Shown here: positions 1-4,998 of the stretch, in pieces
How positions within the stretch are numbered: the stretch's first letter is position 1
Layout of the letters: every line of letters begins with the position of its first letter
Assembly: GCA_050744165.1 (NCBI GenBank)
Contig: JBOGGN010000212.1
Span: 1-6,575, forward strand
Length of the DNA: 6,575 nt
Source: JBOGGN01 sp050744165
GTDB taxonomy: Bacteria > Actinomycetota > Acidimicrobiia > Acidimicrobiales > Palsa-688
Reading direction: 5' to 3'
Translations under genes and position numbers: made by a program
Notes under the pieces: model-generated
The model's input: the letters and a program-made list of their open reading frames with translations, nothing else
Databases searched by the model: none
What the model was told of the DNA's origin: nothing

Positions 1-388
1 CGGCGCCTGCCGGATTGGAGGCGTCGGGTCCAAGTGCCGATGGGGTCACCCGCAGCGTTGACGCCTGCGGGCGGGTGGCCGGCAGCTCGTCGGCGCCCTC
101 AGCGCCCCCCACGCCGACCAGGCCGCCGGCGGCGCTGACATCGGCTGGGGGCGGGGTGACGACAAACTCCAGATCGCGGCCCCGCACGCGGAGTTCGACC
201 GAACCCGGCGCCAGCTCGCAGGTGATCTGCTCCGCGGCTGCACCCAAGATGTCTTGCATAGTCAGGCGGATGGCCGGTTCGAGAGACGCCACGAGGCGCT
301 CCGCCAGTGCCCATCCTTCATCGCCGCCCGCTTCGGCGGCCACCTCCAGCTGCCGCTGGACGCTCTCCACATATGGCTGCAGGTTCAT
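1..388 (-). CDS. HicB-like antitoxin-family protein, N-terminal part (partial)
   Basis: The minus strand is open from an ATG at 388-386 to the window edge, giving 129 codons without a stop, so the C-terminus lies outside the window. The protein begins MNLQPYVESVQRQLEVAAEA and continues with an amphipathic helical region (an LAERLVASLEPAIRLTMQDIL-type stretch), then ITCELAPGSVELRVRGRDLEFVV, then a Pro/Ala/Gly-rich linker. From memory, this order matches an actinobacterial family annotated as HicB-family toxin-antitoxin proteins, in which a short ribbon-helix-helix or Arc-like DNA-binding segment follows the linker. That segment is not visible here, so a DNA-binding role is inference. The start is supported by a good -35/-10 pair ending 6 bp before the ATG, which implies a leaderless mRNA; there is no Shine-Dalgarno sequence. 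It is divergent from the molybdate operon, and no functional link to it is evident. Confidence 0.75.
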   Translation of the reverse strand, partial: MNLQPYVESVQRQLEVAAEAGGDEGWALAERLVASLEPAIRLTMQDILGAAAEQITCELAPGSVELRVRGRDLEFVVTPPPADVSAAGGLVGVGGAEGADELPATRPQASTLRVTPSALGPDASNPAGA

Positions 389-449
389 GGCACCATCGTA
401 GCACATGTTTGGCACCATGTCCAGACGTAGTGATGCCACAGTGATGCCA
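388..449. repeat. Cluster of four TGGCAYCAY repeats, candidate operator
   Basis: TGGCACCAT occurs on the plus strand at 388-396 and 410-418. TGGCATCAC occurs on the minus strand at 438-430 and 449-441. The two inner-facing pairs are inverted relative to each other. The spacing is 22 bp within the first pair and 11 bp within the second, close to whole helical turns. The second pair is also a perfect 11-bp tandem repeat, AGTGATGCCAC, at 429-439 and 440-450. The first pair flanks the -10 box and spacer of the HicB-like promoter, so a bound protein would block it. A further match to the consensus lies inside modBC (revcomp 3621-3629), so single copies do occur by chance, but no comparable cluster was seen elsewhere. 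The regulator is unknown; the HicB-like protein itself and the HTH-Mop protein are both candidates. Confidence 0.5.
395..423 (-). promoter_or_regulatory. Predicted leaderless promoter of the HicB-like gene
   Basis: On the minus strand, TGGACA (423-418) and TACGAT (400-395) are separated by exactly 17 bp and match a sigma70/SigA-type promoter (TTGACA, TAnnnT). The -10 box ends 6 bp before the ATG, so transcription would begin at or next to the start codon. This is a consensus match only; no transcript data are available. Confidence 0.5.
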
Positions 450-545
450 CATTTTTCCCAACGTGTGCCATCTCGGCCAGCCCATCAGCTCGGCGCCGGG
501 CACGAAGCGCACCGGCACAAGGCGCATCTGCCCGAGAAATGAGGT

Positions 546-555
546 GGGATATCCC
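546..555. repeat. Perfect palindrome GGGATATCCC upstream of the mod promoter
   Basis: This is a 10-bp perfect inverted repeat whose centre is about 20 bp upstream of the predicted -35 box of the molybdate operon. It does not match the ModE site as known from Proteobacteria (TATATA-type half-sites). It could be an operator for the HTH-Mop regulator encoded immediately downstream, but that is inference from position alone. Confidence 0.3.
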
Positions 556-567
556 GCATTCGCTGCC

Positions 568-597
568 TTGACGGGCCTTTGTGCTCGCATCTACGGT
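568..597 (+). promoter_or_regulatory. Predicted leaderless promoter of the molybdate operon
   Basis: TTGACG (568-573) and TACGGT (592-597) are separated by 18 bp. The predicted transcription start, about 6-8 bp beyond the -10 box, falls on or just before the GTG at 605. The upstream in-frame GTG at 581 lies between the two promoter boxes and would not be in this transcript, which argues for 605 as the start. No convincing Shine-Dalgarno sequence precedes either start. Confidence 0.55.
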
Positions 598-604
598 CCC
601 AAGG

Positions 605-1012
605 GTGACCAGCTACACCATCGGCCGAGCTGCCGAGTTGCTCGGGGTAAGCCCCGACACCGTTCGCCGGTGGGCCGACTCCGGTCGCCTGCCTGCCAGC
701 CGGACGCCGGGAGGCCGGCGAATCATCGAGGGCACGTCGCTGGCGAAGTTCGCCACCACCATGGCGGTGTTGCCGGACAGCGCGCCGGTCGTTTCACAGT
801 CCGCCCGCAACCGCTTCACCGGCATCGTGACCAAGGTCACCAAGGACCAGGTGATGGCACAGGTGGAGATGCAAGCCGGTCCGTTCCGGATCGTGTCCCT
901 GATCGGGCGGGAAGCGGCGGACGAGCTGAAGCTGGCGCCGGGAGTCCTGGCGGTGGCGTCGGTGAAATCCACCAACGTCATCATCGAGCTACCTGTTGAA
1001 GATCCTTCATGA
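605..1012 (+). CDS. HTH-Mop molybdate-responsive regulator
   Basis: This 135-residue protein has two parts. Residues 4-41 form a MerR/BldC/excisionase-type winged helix-turn-helix: YTIGRAAELLGVSPDTVRRW, then GRLPASRTPGGRR, which is the typical recognition-helix and wing pattern. Residues 66-132 form a Mop/TOBE domain that starts SARNRFTGIV and ends VKSTNVIIELP, the hallmark ends of molybdate-binding Mop domains. Family knowledge says such domains bind molybdate or tungstate at oligomer interfaces. A cytoplasmic molybdate-sensing transcription factor is therefore the likely role, replacing the unrelated ModE design. The GTG at 605 is chosen because the methionine falls just before the HTH and the promoter implies a leaderless start there; the alternative GTG at 581 adds only eight non-conserved residues. 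The stop overlaps the modA start by ATGA, so the two are co-transcribed. Confidence 0.85.
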   Translation: MTSYTIGRAAELLGVSPDTVRRWADSGRLPASRTPGGRRIIEGTSLAKFATTMAVLPDSAPVVSQSARNRFTGIVTKVTKDQVMAQVEMQAGPFRIVSLIGREAADELKLAPGVLAVASVKSTNVIIELPVEDPS

Positions 1013-1944
1013 TCGGCTGGAATGGGGCGGGCCGGCGAAACGCCCGAAGGGATCGTGGTGTCGGCCTCCTGGCGGCCGTTGGTCTGACTTTGGTGGCAGC
1101 GGGCTGCGCCAGCTCCAAGAAGGCATCCAGCATCACCACGGCCCCCTCGACGACGGTGGCTCGGGGCTCGGGCCCCGTCGACGTCCTCTATGCCGGCTCG
1201 CTACTCAACGCCATGTCCAAGCAGATCGGCCCGGCCTTCAACGCCGCCACGGGCTACACGTTCACCGGGATGTCGGGTGACTCGGGGACGTTGGCCAACC
1301 AGATCCTCAACGGCACCAGCGTGGCCGACGTCTTCATAAGCGCCTCCCCGGCCAAGAACATGGTCCTCGAGGGAACAGCCGGCAGGAACCTGGTGTCCTG
1401 GTATGCCTCGTGGTCCACCTCGCCGGTGGTGCTCGGGTACAACCCCTCGAGCAAGTTCGCCAGCGAGATCACGACCAAGCCCTGGTACCAGGTACTGACC
1501 GAGCCGGGGATCCTCGTCGGGAGGACCGACCCCGTCACCGATCCCAAGGGTGCGCTCACGGTGACTGCGCTCAACGACGCCGCCAGCACCTACAACGAGC
1601 CGGCGCTGAAGACCGTCGCCACCGACTCGAGCAACGTGTTTCCCGAGACGACCCTGGTCGGCCGACTGCAGGCAGGCCAGCTCGACGTCGGCTTCTTCTA
1701 CGCAGCCGAGGCGGCGGCGTCCAACATCACGACCGTCCCGCTGACCGGCGAGAACGAAGCGGCGACCTACACGGTCACCATTCTCTCCAACGCGGCGCAC
1801 CAAGCCGGCGCCGAGGCGTTCGTCAAGTACCTGCTCGGCCCCCAGGCCAAGCCCGTGCTGTCCACTGACGGCTTCAACCTGATCAGCCCGCCAATGGCGA
1901 GCGGAACGGGCGTACCGGCATCGCTGAACAGCGTCATCCCGTAG
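1009..1944 (+). CDS. modA: Molybdate/tungstate ABC transporter substrate-binding lipoprotein (ModA/WtpA-like)
   Basis: This 311-residue protein starts at an ATG inside the upstream stop (ATGA). The N-terminus has a basic region (residues 9-16), a hydrophobic stretch (17-31) and a lipobox VAAGC with Cys33, so it is a membrane-anchored lipoprotein. A Ser/Thr-rich linker runs to about residue 55. The mature domain begins VDVLYAGSL (57-65), followed by SGDSGTLANQI (89-99), VVLGYNPSSKFASEI, WYQVL (159-163), TDPVTDPKG (173-181), LDVGFFYAAEA (225-235) and a C-terminal ISPP. The AGSL, NPxSKxAxEI, WYxxL and DPxG pattern is closer to the WtpA/archaeal ModA branch than to E. coli ModA. Ser64, Asp178 (of DPKG) and possibly Glu234 are candidate oxyanion ligands by comparison with that branch, from memory. 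Its neighbours, a Mop regulator and a ModBC transporter, support molybdate or tungstate as substrate. Which of the two is preferred cannot be decided from sequence. Confidence 0.88.
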   Translation: MIGWNGAGRRNARRDRGVGLLAAVGLTLVAAGCASSKKASSITTAPSTTVARGSGPVDVLYAGSLLNAMSKQIGPAFNAATGYTFTGMSGDSGTLANQILNGTSVADVFISASPAKNMVLEGTAGRNLVSWYASWSTSPVVLGYNPSSKFASEITTKPWYQVLTEPGILVGRTDPVTDPKGALTVTALNDAASTYNEPALKTVATDSSNVFPETTLVGRLQAGQLDVGFFYAAEAAASNITTVPLTGENEAATYTVTILSNAAHQAGAEAFVKYLLGPQAKPVLSTDGFNLISPPMASGTGVPASLNSVIP

Positions 1945-3923
1945 TGAAGCATCGGGCGATCAGCACCCCGCTCATCTGGTTGGGCGGGCTGCTGATCGCC
2001 TACTTGACGATCCCCATCGTCATGTTCCTGATCCGCTTCGGCCAGTCCCACAATCGCGGGTTTGGCCAGGCGGGCCTGTGGAGCGCGGTACGCACGTCGG
2101 TCCAGAGCTCGACGATCTCGACTGCCATCATCGCCGTTCTCGGGATCCCCCTGGCCTACCTCCTGGCCCGATCCCATGGGCGTTGGGGCACGCTCGTGGG
2201 CCTGGCGGTGCAACTGCCGCTTGCCCTGCCGCCCCTGATGAGCGGCATCTTGCTCATCTACGTGGTCGGTCCGTACACCACCATCGGCAAGTTCTTCCAC
2301 CAGCGGCTCACCGGCTCGGTAGCGGGGATCGTGCTGGCCCAGTTGTTCGTGTCCTCGCCTTTCCTGGTGATCGCGGCCCGCTCGGCCTTCGCCAGCGTCA
2401 ACCCGGCGCTGGAGGAAGTGGCCGCGACCCTCGGCCACAAGCCGCTGGACCGTTTTCTCAGGGTCAGCCTGCCGGCGGCCGGTCCGGGCATCGCAGCCGG
2501 GATGTTGCTGGCGTGGCTCCGGTCCTTCGGCGAGTACGGCGCCACCGTCTTGTTGACCTACCACCCCTACTCGCTGCCTGTTTTCACCGAGGTTCAGTTC
2601 GGCGGCGCCGGCCTTCCCACCACCCAGGCCCCGACGGCCATCGCCTTCGTCATCGCCGCCCTAGCGGTGGTGCTCGGCCACCACCATCGCCGCCTCCGGC
2701 GGTCCAGAGGCGCCCGGTCCCTTCCTCCGCCCCGACCGCCGTCGGCCTCCTCCCCCACCGCCGTGTCCTTCGATCTCGACGTGCACGTCGGCACCTTCCA
2801 CCTCGACATCGAGCACCGAGCCACGAGCCACCGCCTCGCCATCCTCGGCGCCTCAGGGTCAGGAAAGTCGATGACCTTGCGGGCCTTAGCGGGCCTTCTC
2901 GGCCCGGACGCGGGCACGGTCCGCTTCGGCGACCGCCCGGTAGAGTCGGTACCCACCGAGCGCCGCCAGGTGGGCTTCGTCCCCCAGAGCTATGGGTTGT
3001 TCCCCCATCGAAGCGTCTGGCAGCAGGTCCGCTTCGGCATCCAGGCCGACGACGCCCTGGCCGTCTGGTGGCTTCGCACGCTGCACCTCGACGACCTCGA
3101 CGACCGCCTGCCCGAGCAACTCTCCGGCGGCCAGCGTCAGCGGGTCAGCCTCGCCCAGGCCCTTTCCCGCAGCCCCCGGGTGGTCCTGCTCGACGAGCCG
3201 TTCTCCGCCCTCGACGCCCCGGTGCGGGAGGAGTTGCGCCGCGAAGTGCGACGCCTGCAATACGACACCGGCCTCTCCACGGTCCTCGTGACCCACGATC
3301 CCGAAGAGGCGGCACTCTTGGCCGACGAGATCCTCGTCATCGCCGAGGGCCGGCTGCTACAGGCAGGCCCGCGGGCCGAGGTGTTCTCCCGCCCCGCTTC
3401 CCCGGAGGTCGCGCGGCTGCTCGGCCTGCAGAACCTCAACCGGGCCCGGGCGATGGGCGAGGCGGCGGTGTCGACCGGCTCGGTGACCGTGGCCACCGGC
3501 GCCCACGGACTGCCGCCGGGCACCGAGGTGGTCTGGGGGGTGGCACCCCGGCGGCTGTCGATGCGGCCGCTGGCACCAAGGGTGGGCGACGGTGGCTTGG
3601 CTCCGATGGCGGGCGACGGAGTGGTGCCACCGGAAGATGGCTCGGGTGGCCCGCAAGGTATCCCCGGTCGGGGAACGCCGGACGAGTATCTGGCCACCAT
3701 CGTCGACGTCGCCGACCTCGGCGCGATGACCGCAATCACGGTGTCCATCGACGCCGGCACCGAGTTGCTGGTGCACACCGTCCGCCCTGAGAACTTCGAC
3801 CGCGGCGAGCAGTGCGTGCTGCGGGTGGACCCGGCCGACATCCTGGTCTGGCGGGCCGACGAGGGCGGCACTGGCGAGCACCCCCACCGGGTGTTGGAAC
3901 CCGTCGGTGGCCAGGCGGCGTGA
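1944..3923 (+). CDS. modBC: Fused molybdate ABC transporter permease/ATPase (ModB-ModC)
   Basis: This 659-residue protein has a GTG start that overlaps the modA stop (TAGTG). Residues 1-247 are a ModB-type permease with about six hydrophobic segments (roughly 10-31, 57-75, 83-109, 124-147, 180-204, 231-246). Its EAA loop, EEVAATLG (157-164) and following residues, couples to an ATPase. A basic, proline-rich linker (248-272) leads to the ABC ATPase: Walker A GASGSGKS (302-309), Q-loop Gln348, signature LSGGQ (393-397), Walker B VVLLDEP with Asp417 and catalytic Glu418, and switch His451. All key residues are intact. A C-terminal TOBE-like region (about 500-640) carries a Gly/Pro-rich insertion near 541-581, with two 9-residue imperfect repeats. 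Separate ModB and ModC are usual, and fusions are known in some bacteria. The reading frame is continuous across the junction, so this is a true fusion in the sequence given. It drives ATP-dependent oxyanion import across the cytoplasmic membrane, probably as a dimer. Confidence 0.88.
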   Translation: MKHRAISTPLIWLGGLLIAYLTIPIVMFLIRFGQSHNRGFGQAGLWSAVRTSVQSSTISTAIIAVLGIPLAYLLARSHGRWGTLVGLAVQLPLALPPLMSGILLIYVVGPYTTIGKFFHQRLTGSVAGIVLAQLFVSSPFLVIAARSAFASVNPALEEVAATLGHKPLDRFLRVSLPAAGPGIAAGMLLAWLRSFGEYGATVLLTYHPYSLPVFTEVQFGGAGLPTTQAPTAIAFVIAALAVVLGHHHRRLRRSRGARSLPPPRPPSASSPTAVSFDLDVHVGTFHLDIEHRATSHRLAILGASGSGKSMTLRALAGLLGPDAGTVRFGDRPVESVPTERRQVGFVPQSYGLFPHRSVWQQVRFGIQADDALAVWWLRTLHLDDLDDRLPEQLSGGQRQRVSLAQALSRSPRVVLLDEPFSALDAPVREELRREVRRLQYDTGLSTVLVTHDPEEAALLADEILVIAEGRLLQAGPRAEVFSRPASPEVARLLGLQNLNRARAMGEAAVSTGSVTVATGAHGLPPGTEVVWGVAPRRLSMRPLAPRVGDGGLAPMAGDGVVPPEDGSGGPQGIPGRGTPDEYLATIVDVADLGAMTAITVSIDAGTELLVHTVRPENFDRGEQCVLRVDPADILVWRADEGGTGEHPHRVLEPVGGQAA

Positions 3924-3973
3924 TCCGTGCCAGTTCGCGAAAGCGGCCGCCGACCCCAACGAGGGAAGGTAAC

Positions 3974-3989
3974 CCACCGCGGGCGGTGG
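3974..3989 (+). terminator. Possible terminator hairpin after modBC
   Basis: CCACCG (3974-3979) pairs perfectly with CGGTGG (3984-3989) across a 4-nt loop, about 50 bp after the modBC stop. No T-tract follows. Actinobacterial terminators often lack one, but the stem is short, so this is weak. Confidence 0.3.
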
Positions 3990-4064
3990 CGCCTTCGACC
4001 ATATTGAGCCACCTCGACGCCCAGCACCGTGTAGGGATCCCGTGCAGGAGTCGGTTAAGGGGGG

Positions 4065-4086
4065 CGGTATCGGGTCGCCCGAACCG
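4065..4086. repeat. Imperfect inverted repeat upstream of the acyltransferase gene
   Basis: The arms CGGT and CGGG (4065-4068, 4071-4074) mirror CCCG and ACCG (4078-4081, 4083-4086) around a TCG centre, with a one-base asymmetry. It ends 4 bp before the candidate -10 box, which is where a repressor or activator would bind. It could equally be a chance GC-rich palindrome. Confidence 0.3.
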
Positions 4087-4090
4087 TCAG

Positions 4091-4096
4091 TAGCAT
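4091..4096 (+). promoter_or_regulatory. Candidate -10 element for the acyltransferase operon
   Basis: TAGCAT fits TAnnnT and ends 6 bp before the GTG at 4103, the same geometry as the other two predicted leaderless promoters in the window. No good -35 hexamer lies 16-19 bp upstream, so an activator (perhaps at the adjacent inverted repeat) or a different sigma factor would be needed. Confidence 0.35.
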
Positions 4097-4102
4097 CGGT
4101 GG

Positions 4103-4993
4103 GTGGCTCGAGAACGCTCGGCGGGCGAGAACAGGCGGTCGGCATCGATCGTGCCCCTGCGGGCGCCAGAGCCCGAGGCGGCCCCGGACGAGGCGGTAGC
4201 GCCCGACCTCCGGCTCGGCGACGTCGACGAGTGGGGCCGCTCCGAACGCGTGCGCAGCCTGGTTCGGACGCTGTACGAGCCCGTCTACCGCCACTGGTTC
4301 CGGGCCGAGTGGGAGGGTCTGAGCAAGATCCCCGCGCGCGGCGGCGCACTCCTGGTGGCCAACCACGGCGGCGCCATCCCCGCCGACGCCCCGGTCGTCA
4401 TGCACGGCATCGAGAGCGAACTCGGACGGCCGGTGTACGGCCTCGCCGACTACCTGTTCCGGGCCGTGCCGGTCGTGGGCACGCTGTGGTCCCGGGCCGG
4501 CGGCGTGGCCGCTCACCCCGACAACGCCTACCGGCTTCTGCGTGAGCAGCACCAGCTGGTGCTGGTGTTTCCCGAGGGGACCAAGGCGAGCGGCAAGTTG
4601 TACCGGGAGCGCTACCAGCTGCGCCGTTTCGGGCGTGGCGGGTTCGTGGAGATCGCCATGCGGGCCGGGGTGCCGGTCGTCCCCGTCGCGGTGGTGGGCG
4701 CCGAGGAGTCCATGCCCATCATCTTCAAGAGCGCACCGCTGGCCCGCCTCCTCGGCATCCCCTACTTCCCGATAACCGCCAACATGCTGCTCCTCGGCCC
4801 GCTCGGCCTCCTGGCCTACTTCCCGTCGAAGTTCCGCCTCCAGGTCCTCGACCCCGTCACCTTCGACGTGCCCCCCGATCAGGAGCGCTACTCGCGCAGC
4901 CGGGTGATGGACGCCGCCGAGCAGATCCGTCTCGACCTCCAAGACGCCATCTACGAGATGCTGCGCCGCCGGCGCAGCGTGTGGTTCGGTTAG
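4103..4993 (+). CDS. PlsC-type (lysophospholipid/glycerolipid) acyltransferase
   Basis: This 296-residue protein has a disordered, charged N-terminus (about 1-45), then a PlsC-like acyltransferase domain. The catalytic block is NHGGAIPAD (87-95). His88 and Asp95 are separated by six residues rather than the four of classical HX4D, a spacing I recall from the NHxGxxPxD branch of actinobacterial acyltransferases. The second block FPEGTKASGK (from 156) provides the acceptor phosphate-binding Glu-Gly, and VPVVPVAVVGAEE follows. A hydrophobic stretch, NMLLLGPLGLLAYF, may dip into the membrane. It probably transfers an acyl group from acyl-CoA or acyl-ACP to a lipid acceptor at the membrane; the acceptor is unknown. 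The GTG at 4103 is the first possible start, because an in-frame TAG lies at 4091-4093. The next in-frame start is the GTG at 4151, which would also leave the domain intact. The SDR gene follows after 5 bp. Confidence 0.82.
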   Translation: MARERSAGENRRSASIVPLRAPEPEAAPDEAVAPDLRLGDVDEWGRSERVRSLVRTLYEPVYRHWFRAEWEGLSKIPARGGALLVANHGGAIPADAPVVMHGIESELGRPVYGLADYLFRAVPVVGTLWSRAGGVAAHPDNAYRLLREQHQLVLVFPEGTKASGKLYRERYQLRRFGRGGFVEIAMRAGVPVVPVAVVGAEESMPIIFKSAPLARLLGIPYFPITANMLLLGPLGLLAYFPSKFRLQVLDPVTFDVPPDQERYSRSRVMDAAEQIRLDLQDAIYEMLRRRRSVWFG

Positions 4994-4998
4994 CAGCC

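Larger units (their letters stand above)
3924..4102. other. Intergenic gap between the molybdate operon and the lipid cluster
   Basis: These 179 bp contain no ORF resembling a known protein. They hold the hairpin at 3974-3989, the inverted repeat at 4065-4086 and the candidate -10 box at 4091-4096, each listed separately. The small ribosomal protein gene (bTHX/AURKAIP1-like) that precedes the related pair in mycobacteria, as I recall, is not present here. Confidence 0.6.

Noticed and set aside
497..534. Nested inverted repeat (CGGGCA/TGCCCG with GCGC inside) as a riboswitch or small RNA
   Set aside because: It lies upstream of both predicted transcription starts, has a large loop and no T-tract, and does not resemble the molybdenum cofactor riboswitch.
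318..590. Minus-strand frame of 90 codons across the divergent region
   Set aside because: One part (FLGQMRLVPVRFVPG) looks briefly protein-like, but the frame runs into the HicB-like gene in another phase, has no ribosome site and contains the predicted promoters and repeats.
463..604. Plus-strand frame starting in the divergent region and running into the regulator gene in another phase
   Set aside because: The downstream half is a shadow of the HTH-Mop gene, and the upstream half has no recognisable domain or promoter.
581..604. Upstream GTG as the start of the HTH-Mop gene
   Set aside because: It lies between the predicted -35 and -10 boxes, lacks a Shine-Dalgarno sequence and adds no part of the HTH.
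1201..1803. Minus-strand frame of 200 codons opposite modA
   Set aside because: Composition is Gly/Arg/Val-rich with no motif, and it lies wholly inside a confident gene.
2078..3790. Plus-strand open frame of 570 codons in another phase within modBC
   Set aside because: The translation is Arg/Pro/Gly-rich low complexity, typical of a shifted frame in GC-rich coding DNA. The overlapping ModBC frame has all expected motifs.
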